Part shown: positions 1 through 6,420 of the stretch, piece by piece
Layout of the letters: each line of letters starts with the position of its first letter
Position numbering within the stretch: the stretch's first letter is position 1
Source of the DNA: an uncultured Collinsella sp.
GTDB taxonomy: Bacteria; Actinomycetota; Coriobacteriia; Coriobacteriales; Coriobacteriaceae
Assembly: GCA_900550835.1 (NCBI GenBank)
Contig: URTP01000075.1
Span: 1 to 10,098, forward strand
Reading direction: 5' to 3'
DNA length: 10,098 bases
Translations under genes and position numbers: made by a program
The notes under the pieces: model-generated
What the model was told of the DNA's origin: nothing
The model's input: only the letters and a program-made list of their open reading frames with translations
The model's database searches: none

Positions 1-57
1 AGCCGCCGCAACAACCGCAAAATCGCCTTTGATGCCGCCTGTCGAAAGATGCTGTAG
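1..57. other. Possible junction: sequence unlike metG at the left edge
   Basis: Left of about base 54 the minus-strand frame no longer reads like methionyl-tRNA synthetase. On the plus strand bases 1-57 read in frame as SRRNNRKIAFDAACRKML followed by TAG, with mostly C or G in third codon positions, so this could be the tail of another gene. I do not recognise that peptide. No inverted repeat or target duplication can be seen with so little sequence. An insertion, an inversion or an assembly edge would all fit. Confidence 0.25.
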
Positions 58-1418
58 AGCAGGTGGTAGCAGGCGCTGACGGTGCTCTGCGTGAGGTCCC
101 AGCCCAGGGCCTCCCACATGGCGGTCTGCGCGATGCAGTAGAAGTAGATGTTGTCCTGACCGATAAACTGGTAGATCTGTGCGTCGTCCGAGCACCACCA
201 GTCGCGCCAGTCGAGCGAGCTGTGCTGGTAGGTGGGCGCGGGCACCTGCGTGGAGTCGGCAGCGGGCTCGCCCATAAGGGCGGCATCCTGGGCGGCGACG
301 CCCTCGGTCACGCCGGCGGCCTTAGCATCGCGCGCGAGCACGGTACGCGTATAGCTGATGGGCGCCCACAGGCTCTCGGGCCAGCACCAGCAGGTGACGT
401 CGGAGACGCCATCGACCTCGGGTACCGGAACGCCCCAGTCGATGTTGCCGGTGATGCGGAAGGGCACGAGCGCCTTGCCGCTGCGGAAGCGCACGCCGCC
501 GTTGGCGAGCACCGCGTGGGCGTCGTCGCGCTCTTTCCAGCTGGGGAAGGTGACGGTAAAGCTGCTCTTGTTGCCCTCGGGCTCCAGCACGGTGTGCTCG
601 GGGAGCTGGTCCTCGACGGCATCGAAGGCCTCGCGGAACTTGTTCTGAATGTAGAGCTGTGCCGGCAGCAGCCACTCCTCCATGGTCTTGGAGACCACGG
701 AGCGAACCTGCGGGTTCTGGGCGAGCTTGGCGGTGTAGGTCTTCATAAAGTCGAGGTAGGCCGGCAGGTCGAAGTAGAGGTTGTCGACCGGGCGCAGCTC
801 GGGCACCTCGCCGGTGAGCTGGCTCTTGGGCGCGATGAGCTCCTCGGGCTCAAACTGGTGGCCCAGATCGCACTCGTCGGCATAAGCCTTCTCGGACTTG
901 CAGCCCTGGATGGGGCAGCGGCCGATGACCTGGCGGCCGTTGAGGAACGTGCCGGCCTTGGCATCGTAGAACTGCAGCGTGGAGCGCTTGGAGATGGTGC
1001 CCTGCTCGTGCAGGCGCTCGATAATCTCGGCAGTCACCTCGTTGTGGATCTGGGCCGCCGGCTCAAGGCCCGAGCCGCCGTAGATGTCGCAGCTGATGTT
1101 GTAGTTGTTGAGGGTCGCGGCCTGGCGGGAGTGATTGGACTCGACATACTCGCCGATGGACTTGTCGTAGCCCTCGTTCTCCTTGAGCTTGCGGTAGCTC
1201 TCCATGATGGGCGAGCCATAGCAGTCGGTGCCCGAGGTGAAGATGACGTTCTCGCGGCCCAGACGGTCGCGCAGGAAGCGGGCGAAGAAGTCGGCCGGGA
1301 CAAAGACGCCACCAACGTGGCCAAAGTGAAGGCCCTTGTTGCCGTAGGGCTCGCCGGCGGTAACGATGGCGCGGCGAGGCCAGCTGGGACGGTCGTTCAT
1401 GGAGTATTTGGATGCCAT
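1..1418 (-). CDS. metG: Methionyl-tRNA synthetase, N-terminal and central part (runs off the left edge, probably interrupted)
   Basis: This cytoplasmic class I synthetase charges tRNA-Met with methionine using ATP. The reading frame starts at ATG 1416-1418 and is preceded by AGGAG (bases 1424-1428). Near the N-terminus, residues 18-36 read IVTAGEPYGNKGLHFGHVG, with HFGH (31-34) as the class I HIGH signature. Further on there is a Cys-rich zinc-knuckle-like stretch (RCPIQGC, then ECDLGH) and a catalytic-domain stretch, GQDNIYFYCIAQ. About 455 residues look like the family, ending in ACYHLLY at base 54. The frame stays open to base 1, but the last ~17 residues (SIFRQAASKAIL...) do not look like the expected continuation. 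No KMSKS-like lysine/serine loop or anticodon-binding domain is seen. The family call is firm. Whether the gene is broken or simply cut by the window is unclear. It is divergent from the DUF3267 gene. Confidence 0.88.
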   Translation of the reverse strand, partial: MASKYSMNDRPSWPRRAIVTAGEPYGNKGLHFGHVGGVFVPADFFARFLRDRLGRENVIFTSGTDCYGSPIMESYRKLKENEGYDKSIGEYVESNHSRQAATLNNYNISCDIYGGSGLEPAAQIHNEVTAEIIERLHEQGTISKRSTLQFYDAKAGTFLNGRQVIGRCPIQGCKSEKAYADECDLGHQFEPEELIAPKSQLTGEVPELRPVDNLYFDLPAYLDFMKTYTAKLAQNPQVRSVVSKTMEEWLLPAQLYIQNKFREAFDAVEDQLPEHTVLEPEGNKSSFTVTFPSWKERDDAHAVLANGGVRFRSGKALVPFRITGNIDWGVPVPEVDGVSDVTCWCWPESLWAPISYTRTVLARDAKAAGVTEGVAAQDAALMGEPAADSTQVPAPTYQHSSLDWRDWWCSDDAQIYQFIGQDNIYFYCIAQTAMWEALGWDLTQSTVSACYHLLYSIFRQAASKAILRLLRR

Positions 1419-1499
1419 GGGACTCCTTCGCATATGGTGAGAGCGCGGCCGGGCGCAAGGCCTGGCGACGCGGTGGTCAATTCGTGCATATCGTTCGAC

Positions 1500-1505
1500 A
1501 TTATC
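1500..1505 (-). promoter_or_regulatory. Candidate extended -10 promoter element for metG
   Basis: Read on the minus strand, bases 1500-1505 are GATAAT, preceded by TG and one base (TGCGATAAT). That is an extended -10 element. No convincing -35 hexamer lies 16-18 bases upstream, which an extended -10 can tolerate. It would give a leader of roughly 75 bases before the metG ATG at 1418. This is inference from motif only. Confidence 0.35.
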
Positions 1506-1550
1506 GCACATGCGGACGGGTACGTGGCAGGGGCGCTATCCTAAGATGCT

Positions 1551-2120
1551 ATGAATGAGATTTCCAACATACATGCGTTTGAGGACGAGGATTTTCTGCA
1601 CGCCTGCTTTGTGTGGGGGATGGCCGTGCTTGGCGCATTTGCCGTGTGCCTGGTGCCGGTGTTTATGCTGCTGGGCGGGCCTGCAGACTTGGATGCTGCT
1701 GACGCGGGCGGCTGGACGGCGGTCTTGGGCTGGATAGTCGGCTTGATCGCGGTTTCGGCGGCGTCATTTGCCGTGCACGAGCTGGTGCATGCCGTATTTT
1801 TTAAGCTGTTGGCGCCTGCGGGCGCGCATGTGACCTTTGGGGCGAATCGCGAGACGGCGATGATCTACGCCTGTGCCGAGGGCGTTGTGTATTCGCGCCG
1901 GCGCTACATTGCCATTTGCCTGGCGCCCACGGTGATCCTGACGGCTGTGCTTGTCTTGGGGTTTGCGTTTTTTGGCTATCCGCTGCTGTGCTACCTGGCG
2001 GCTGGCTTGCATTTGTCGGGCTGTGTGGGCGACTGGTATTACGTGCGGACCATTTTGCGCGACCGCCGCATCGTCGCCTGCGAGGACACATCCTTTGGCG
2101 TCCGCTTTTTCGCAAAGTAG
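1551..2120 (+). CDS. DUF3267-type membrane protein, putative zincin metallopeptidase
   Basis: The product is a 189-residue membrane protein. Hydrophobic segments lie at about residues 20-42 and 57-75, with two more in the C-terminal half (around IAICLAPTVILTAVLVLGFAF and YPLLCYLAAGLHL). HELVH at residues 76-80 is an HExxH zinc-binding signature placed at the end of a membrane helix, as in DUF3267 proteins (putative zincins related to intramembrane M50-type peptidases). A second conserved-looking patch, HLSGCVGDWYY, could supply the third metal ligand (the Asp). The substrate is unknown. The start at ATG 1551 has no clear Shine-Dalgarno sequence; the peptide from there still looks natural. It lies 30 bases upstream of queH on the same strand, so the two may be co-transcribed, although no functional link is obvious. 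Confidence 0.72.
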   Translation: MNEISNIHAFEDEDFLHACFVWGMAVLGAFAVCLVPVFMLLGGPADLDAADAGGWTAVLGWIVGLIAVSAASFAVHELVHAVFFKLLAPAGAHVTFGANRETAMIYACAEGVVYSRRRYIAICLAPTVILTAVLVLGFAFFGYPLLCYLAAGLHLSGCVGDWYYVRTILRDRRIVACEDTSFGVRFFAK

Positions 2121-2150
2121 TCTTTGGGCAAGGATTGGGAGGGGATGTCG

Positions 2151-2726
2151 ATGAAACCGTTGTTGCTGCACGCCTGCTGTGCGCCGTGCTCGCTTGAGCC
2201 GGTTCGCCTGCTGCGCGAGGAGGGGTTTGAGCCCACGATTTGCTGGACCAACCCCAATATTCAGCCGCACGATGAATGGCAGCGGCGTCTGGACGAGCTG
2301 CGCCGGTGGTGTGCCGGCGGCGGCATCGAGCTCATTGAGGCAGGCGAGGACCGTGAGCGCTGGGAGGCCGGCGTGGCCCCGCTGGGCGCCGATCGGCCCC
2401 GTCGCTGTCGCGCGTGCTATGCCCTGCGCCTGGCCGAGGCATGCCGTGTGGCCCAGGAGCGTGGGTTTGAATATGTGGGCACGACGCTCGCCGTCTCGCC
2501 GTATCAGCTGTTCGACACGTGTAATGATGTGCTTGAGCGCTTGGCCGCCGCCCGCGGGCTCACCCCGGTGATTCGCGATTTTCGCCCGTATTATCCAGAG
2601 GCCACGCGTCGTTCGCGCGAGCTGGGCATGTATCGGCAGAACTACTGCGGCTGCCGATTCTCGGCCGTCGAGGCGGCCATGGACCGCGCCCGCATCCGCG
2701 ACGAGCGTAAAGCCGCCAAAAAGTAG
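2151..2726 (+). CDS. queH: Epoxyqueuosine reductase QueH
   Basis: QueH performs the last step of queuosine synthesis, reducing epoxyqueuosine to queuosine in the wobble position of GUN-anticodon tRNAs. It is the cobalamin-independent alternative to QueG. The 191-residue product starts KPLLLHACCAPC, containing the paired-Cys motif (Cys9, Cys10, Cys13). It also has RRCRACY in the middle and YRQNYCGC near the end; these cysteines are the family's iron-sulfur and metal ligands. I chose ATG 2151 because GGGAGG at 2137-2142 sits eight bases before it; the ATG at 2145 abuts the ribosome binding site. The length is usual for the family. It follows the DUF3267 gene by 30 bases and converges with the regulator gene. 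QueA, which makes its substrate, is encoded 6 kb downstream beyond the arginine block. Confidence 0.93.
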   Translation: MKPLLLHACCAPCSLEPVRLLREEGFEPTICWTNPNIQPHDEWQRRLDELRRWCAGGGIELIEAGEDRERWEAGVAPLGADRPRRCRACYALRLAEACRVAQERGFEYVGTTLAVSPYQLFDTCNDVLERLAAARGLTPVIRDFRPYYPEATRRSRELGMYRQNYCGCRFSAVEAAMDRARIRDERKAAKK

Positions 2727-2786
2727 TTCTTTTAGGCTGGGACTTTGAGCTGTCTGCGCGGTACGGTCGTTTTTGGGAAAGTCGAT

Positions 2787-3443
2787 TTAATTAAGCGTGT
2801 GATCGTGGCTCGCTTGATACCAAACGACGACTCCTATGATTCTAATCCTCCGTTTGTTAAACATCAGATCCGGACTTGCTGTTGCATATGAATGGGACGA
2901 CAGCACAATCATGTCGTTTCCTTCTGCAAATCGCCTAATTACCGGTGTTTTACCGTCTGCGAGCGCCAATACAGCACAGCCGTTCCAGGGCTTTGCGGTG
3001 GTATCGACAAGCAGTAAGCTGCCGGGAGGGTAAATGCGGGACATTTCGTCGCCTTTGATTTTAACGAAAACGCTATGTGGGTGACGTTTGGCTACGTCTA
3101 CAGGCGCGCAAGCATTTTGTTGGCCGTGCGTGATGCGGCGCTTTTGCGATTCGATATCGATGACGGGAAATGCGCCCTCCATTTCGTGGATAGCAGGGTC
3201 TTCGTCGGTGACGATTCTTTTATTTGCGAGCTTTACGGCCAAACCGTTTTCCTCGCCAACAAGTTCATCGCGGGTGCAACCGAAGAGCGCTTGTAACTTT
3301 TCAATATAGCGCTCACGGGGGGCATACCGACTTTTTTCCCAACGACAAACGGTCTCTTTAGATACCCCCAACATCTCTGCAAGTTGCGCCTGACCAAGAT
3401 GCTCCATGGTGCGGAGTTTACGAATATTTGCCCCGAAGCCCAT
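2787..3443 (-). CDS. XRE-family transcriptional regulator with a degenerate S24/LexA-like domain
   Basis: The 218-residue product has an N-terminal Cro/CI helix-turn-helix at about residues 5-62 (QAQLAEMLGVSKETVCRWE). A linker leads to a C-terminal LexA/CI-like S24 domain at about 120-210. In active S24 proteins a G-x-S-M serine and a lysine in a V-K-R-L context form the catalytic dyad. Here the matching segments read GDEM (Glu133 replaces Ser) and VIRRF (Arg170 replaces Lys). No Ala-Gly or Cys-Gly cleavage site is visible in the linker. It should therefore bind DNA but not self-cleave, with the C-terminal fold kept for dimerisation or ligand sensing. The start at 3443 follows AGAGGA (3453-3458), nine bases away. 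It begins two bases after the stop of the upstream deiminase gene, so translation is probably coupled. Likely targets are the operators at 4780-4831 (inference). Confidence 0.85.
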   Translation of the reverse strand: MGFGANIRKLRTMEHLGQAQLAEMLGVSKETVCRWEKSRYAPRERYIEKLQALFGCTRDELVGEENGLAVKLANKRIVTDEDPAIHEMEGAFPVIDIESQKRRITHGQQNACAPVDVAKRHPHSVFVKIKGDEMSRIYPPGSLLLVDTTAKPWNGCAVLALADGKTPVIRRFAEGNDMIVLSSHSYATASPDLMFNKRRIRIIGVVVWYQASHDHTLN

Positions 3444-3445
3444 GG

Positions 3446-4696
3446 CTATAGATCCTCTCGCCACAGAGGGAGGCATAGACAGTTTGTGCCACCATAGCCT
3501 TTGGTGAGCTCGTCAATGGATAGCGGGAATAATTCCATTCCTGCTTTCTCAAGCGCTTCGTTGGTCCAAACGTTTTCTTCATATACGCATAGTTTTCCTG
3601 GCGAGAGCGCAAGGATAGACGTTGCGTTGTTCCGGCGTTCTCTTTCGTAGGCGGTTTGATTCCCGCCTCCGCAGTCAATTACTTTTATTGGTTCGCAACA
3701 GGCTGCAGAGAGTATTTCCGGAATCGTGCGATCGATAGGAGTGATCGTAAGGCCCCTTCCGGATCGTTTTAGTTGAATGCTGTATGCATCAACGGCATTG
3801 CATATCTCACGATCGATGAGGAACGCGTCGTGATCAATTCTACTTATGAACGTATCGAGGTGGATACGCAGCCCGTCAGAGGGGACTCGAATCGCAATTA
3901 GCTCGGTGGTCTGGAATTTATTTGAGGTCAGGAGCTCTTTGGCAAGTGACTCGACGGCGGCGGGTTCAGTTCGGTCAGAGATTCCAACTAATATTGTCTT
4001 AGCACTGATAACAATAATGTCTCCGCCTTCGATATGGTAACTACTCCTGTTCAAATCACATACTGGAGTTTCTCCCATGATCTTGTGGTGGGTGAATATC
4101 TGCCGGTATAAGGCGACCTCACGATCACGCTCAGGCCAATACATATGATTTAGGATGATGCCGTCTCCGACTACCACAGCAGGATCACGAGTGAAAAAAA
4201 GCGTGTTGAGGGGATTGACCAAGAGCGAGGCGGGATCAAATTGCTCGTGCACGAGCGCCCGTAGTGTTTCCGACTGGTTTGAACATAGCTCAGTGTCTCC
4301 AAAGCGAATGCCGTTAAGTACTATATTCACCAATTCCTGGGTGTTATTAGCGTTCTCAAACAACTGGGTTATTGTCTCGAGGAACTCTCTACCTGTTGCC
4401 CCGCTGCAACGGAGGTAGTCATCAATAAAATATTTAAGTGATTGGGGCTCAGTTTCAAGTGAGTCTTCGAGAAGGTCCCTAATTTCAATGGTTTCTACGC
4501 CATGCTTCTCAAGCAATTGAACCATGGAATCGTGCTCATACATTGCTTTGTCGAGGTCAAAACGACCGCTCCATTTTCGCAGGGAGAAAACTTGGCTGAA
4601 GTCGGCATCAGGGTAGTTTTGTGTTTCAGCTCCTGGTCGATGGACAAGTACAGCTTTTAAATGACCGATTTCATTTGTTACGTGTATGCCTTGCAT
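3446..4696 (-). CDS. arcA: Arginine deiminase, diverged paralogue (minus-strand arm)
   Basis: The 416-residue product belongs to the arginine deiminase (guanidine-modifying) family, which hydrolyses L-arginine to L-citrulline and ammonia. The catalytic set is present: FFTRD (Asp171), HIEGGD (Glu223, Asp226), HLDT (His279, Asp281) and the C-terminal nucleophile Cys406 in GGTNCLCLP. GISDRT and MYWPERDRE match substrate-side arginine motifs. It differs clearly from the deiminase encoded at 6421-7665. The N-terminal segment around residues 33-50 has no FDD-like motif. The nucleophile loop has Tyr401 and Asn405 where the other paralogue has Arg, and it carries a second Cys (408). Substrate preference could be altered. 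AGGAG precedes the ATG at 4696. Its stop is two bases from the regulator gene, and it diverges from arcD. Base composition is the lowest in the window (24 of 60 G/C in bases 4321-4380). Confidence 0.87.
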   Translation of the reverse strand: MQGIHVTNEIGHLKAVLVHRPGAETQNYPDADFSQVFSLRKWSGRFDLDKAMYEHDSMVQLLEKHGVETIEIRDLLEDSLETEPQSLKYFIDDYLRCSGATGREFLETITQLFENANNTQELVNIVLNGIRFGDTELCSNQSETLRALVHEQFDPASLLVNPLNTLFFTRDPAVVVGDGIILNHMYWPERDREVALYRQIFTHHKIMGETPVCDLNRSSYHIEGGDIIVISAKTILVGISDRTEPAAVESLAKELLTSNKFQTTELIAIRVPSDGLRIHLDTFISRIDHDAFLIDREICNAVDAYSIQLKRSGRGLTITPIDRTIPEILSAACCEPIKVIDCGGGNQTAYERERRNNATSILALSPGKLCVYEENVWTNEALEKAGMELFPLSIDELTKGYGGTNCLCLPLWREDL

Positions 4697-4721
4697 GTCT
4701 GTCTCCTGTCCTGCTGGTTTT

Positions 4722-4728
4722 TATATAA
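4722..4728 (-). promoter_or_regulatory. Candidate -10 element for the deiminase-regulator operon
   Basis: TATATAA lies 26-32 bases upstream of the minus-strand ATG at 4696. It is AT-rich in otherwise mixed sequence. The hexamer 17 bases upstream (CAACAA) is a poor -35, so activation by a regulator bound further upstream is possible. The call rests on motif and position only. Confidence 0.3.
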
Positions 4729-4752
4729 GGCTAAGGCAGGTTCCTTGTTGTG

Positions 4753-4786
4753 TTGCGGAAAAGTTAAAAGACGTATGTAATTGACA
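4753..4786 (+). promoter_or_regulatory. Candidate promoter(s) for the arcDAB operon
   Basis: Two readings are possible. TTGCGG (4753-4758) and TGTAAT (4776-4781) are separated by 17 bases, with five of six matches at -10. In that case the direct-repeat operators at 4780-4831 would cover the start site and early transcript, which suits repression. Alternatively TTGACA (4781-4786) is a perfect -35 with AATAAT (4802-4807) after a short 15-base spacer. Either gives a long leader of about 130-160 bases before arcD. Confidence 0.35.
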
Positions 4787-4831
4787 AATAACATCAATTT
4801 TAATAATCAGATTGATTAATAACGTCACTTT
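4780..4831. promoter_or_regulatory. Paired operator-like direct repeats with a central palindrome
   Basis: Bases 4780-4800 and 4811-4831 are direct repeats with 17 of 21 identical positions (consensus ATTGAYWAATAACRTCAMTTT, written here as one motif plus its last base). They start exactly 31 bp apart, close to three turns of B-DNA, so bound dimers would face the same side. Each repeat is itself an inverted repeat: AATTGA (4779-4784) pairs with TCAATT (4794-4799) in the first, and TTGA/TCA is kept in the second. Between them, 4800-4822 is a near-perfect palindrome with arms TTAATAATCA and TGATTAATAA around GAT. The array lies in the divergent region between the deiminase-regulator and arcDAB operons. 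It does not match the ArgR box (TGAAT...ATTCA), nor CRP/FNR spacing. The regulator encoded at 2787-3443 is the obvious candidate ligand (inference). Confidence 0.6.
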
Positions 4832-4861
4832 AGCTGCCGTTCATAGGTGAAAAGCGACACG

Positions 4862-4939
4862 ATGGCGATGGTTGGCCGACCACCGCTGAGCAACCTCATA
4901 CATTTATGGTGCCAGCTGGATAGATGGGAAAAGGAATGA
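4862..4939 (+). CDS. Possible 25-codon leader ORF upstream of arcD
   Basis: An ATG at 4862 opens a 25-residue frame (begins MAMVGRPP, contains two Trp, ends WEKE) whose TGA at 4937-4939 touches the arcD ribosome binding site (AAGGAGGAG). A weak AGGTGA lies 12 bases before the ATG. Termination here could couple to arcD translation. There is no run of arginine or other regulatory codons and no family resemblance, so it may be chance. Confidence 0.18.
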   Translation: MAMVGRPPLSNLIHLWCQLDRWEKE

Positions 4940-4949
4940 AGGAGGAGAT

Positions 4950-6392
4950 ATGGCAGCGGAAAGTTCGAAAGGCATCAAGCAGTTCAAGGTCCCGCACGTA
5001 TATGCGATCATCTTTGCACTTATGGTCATCTTCGCTGTTCTCACGTGGATTGTTCCCTCTGGGTCCTATCAGCGTCAGGAGGTGAACGGTCGTGAAGTCA
5101 CTGTCGCAGGTACGTATGAGCAGAGTGAAAAGACATATATTGACGAGGAAACCGGGGATGAAGTAGATCTCAGACAAGGCGTCTTCGATGTTCTTCAGGC
5201 TCCAACGCGCGGTATACAAGAGGCAATTGAGGTCGTTGCATTCATCTTGATTGTGGGCGGTTCGTTTCAGGTTATTACTAAAACGGGCGCTATCACGAGC
5301 GGAATGGGTCGTGTCGTTCGCCGCTTTAAGAACAAAGACATTCTAATTATTCCTATTGCGATGGTTCTCTTTGCATTGGGCGGAACGAGCTTTGGCATGG
5401 CGGAAGAAACTCTCCCGTTTTTTGCGATCTTCATGCCAATTATGATGGCTATGGGCTTCGACTCGATGACGGCGTTCATGGTCGTGTTCGTTGGAGCGCG
5501 CACGGGTTACATCGCCTCAACGATTAATCCGTTTAATGTTCTCATTGCGCAAGGTATTCTTGGTATTCAGGGCAACCCCCAGCTGTGGCTGCGTATGATT
5601 GCCTGGGTTGTTTTGACCGCCGTTGCAATTACTTGGGTTGTCCTCTATGCACGAAGGGTAAAGAAGAACCCTGAGTCATCGATCACATTTGAGGATGATA
5701 TCGCCAAGAAAGTCGAGTTCGCTGCCGATGAATCTGCCCTTGATGCGGAATTTACGGGTCGTCAAAAAGGCGTGCTTGCGGTATTTATCGCTGGAATGTG
5801 CCTTATCATCTGGGGACTTGTGACCCAGGGCTGGTATATGAACGAGATTTCTGCGGTCTTTTTGGCCATGGGCCTGTTGGCTGGTGTTATTGCGGGCTTT
5901 AGTCAGGACGTCATCGCTCAGGAATTTGTTGCGGGTATCGCTGACTTTGCTTTCTCGGCAATTGTCGTTGGACTTGCGCGTGGCATCCTTGTCATTGCCT
6001 CTGACGGCATGATCATCGATACCATCCTCAATGCGCTCGCCACTGGTCTGGGCGGCATCCCGGCGGTTCTCTTTACTACGCTTCTTTATGCGGTTGAGAA
6101 CCTCCTGGCGATTCTGGTTCCCAGCTCATCTGGCCTTGCAGCACTGACCGCTCCCATTTTTGGACCTTTGACCGAACTCATGGGCCTTAATCCCGAGGCT
6201 GCCGTGTGGGCTCTCTCCATGGGTAGCGCGACGATGTCTTTGATCTGTCCTACTAGCGCCATTCTTGTAGCGGGTTTGGGCGTGTGCAAGATCAAGCTTG
6301 GCCAGTGGTGGAAGACCGTTTGGAAATTCTTCTTGGTCGTGTCGCTCATCAATATCGTATTCGTAGCAATCTCGGGACTTATTGCCCTGTAG
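4950..6392 (+). CDS. arcD: Arginine/ornithine antiporter, YfcC-like ArcD family
   Basis: The 480-residue polytopic membrane protein resembles the YfcC/ArcD basic amino acid antiporter family (TC 2.A.118), not the APC-type ArcD of Pseudomonas. It should exchange external arginine for internal ornithine. A short cytoplasmic N-terminus leads to a first helix at about residues 15-37. A polar, acidic external loop follows (about 38-80), then several hydrophobic helices. Glycine- and serine-rich membrane motifs include GGTSFGMAEE, GYIASTINPFN and VPSSSGLAAL, the last two typical of this carrier superfamily. The central loop at about 232-268 is charged and cytoplasmic. The start at 4950 follows GGAGGAG. 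It is first in the plus-strand operon, with arcA beginning 28 bases after its stop. The antiporter role is inferred from family and neighbours; related members annotated as C4-dicarboxylate carriers are an alternative. Confidence 0.85.
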   Translation: MAAESSKGIKQFKVPHVYAIIFALMVIFAVLTWIVPSGSYQRQEVNGREVTVAGTYEQSEKTYIDEETGDEVDLRQGVFDVLQAPTRGIQEAIEVVAFILIVGGSFQVITKTGAITSGMGRVVRRFKNKDILIIPIAMVLFALGGTSFGMAEETLPFFAIFMPIMMAMGFDSMTAFMVVFVGARTGYIASTINPFNVLIAQGILGIQGNPQLWLRMIAWVVLTAVAITWVVLYARRVKKNPESSITFEDDIAKKVEFAADESALDAEFTGRQKGVLAVFIAGMCLIIWGLVTQGWYMNEISAVFLAMGLLAGVIAGFSQDVIAQEFVAGIADFAFSAIVVGLARGILVIASDGMIIDTILNALATGLGGIPAVLFTTLLYAVENLLAILVPSSSGLAALTAPIFGPLTELMGLNPEAAVWALSMGSATMSLICPTSAILVAGLGVCKIKLGQWWKTVWKFFLVVSLINIVFVAISGLIAL

Positions 6393-6420
6393 GTTTCATA
6401 GCTGAAATGGAGTAACAGGA

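Noticed and set aside
63..1544. Long plus-strand open frame of 493 codons
   Set aside because: It lies antisense to metG, whose frame carries clear synthetase motifs. The translation is low-complexity Ala/Gly/Val/Leu, typical of a GC-rich shadow frame.
1764..2270. Minus-strand frame opposite the DUF3267 and queH genes
   Set aside because: It overlaps two genes with clear motifs; Arg/Gln-rich shadow translation and no ribosome binding site of note.
2727..2786. Terminator between convergent queH and the regulator gene
   Set aside because: Only a six-base pairing (GACTTT with AAAGTC, 31-base loop) was found, with no GC-rich stem before the TTTTT at 2770-2774.
4779..4831. ArgR box or CRP/FNR site in the divergent control region
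   Set aside because: The half-sites TTGA and TCA are separated by nine bases. ArgR boxes use TGAAT/ATTCA, and CRP and FNR need six and four bases between their cores.
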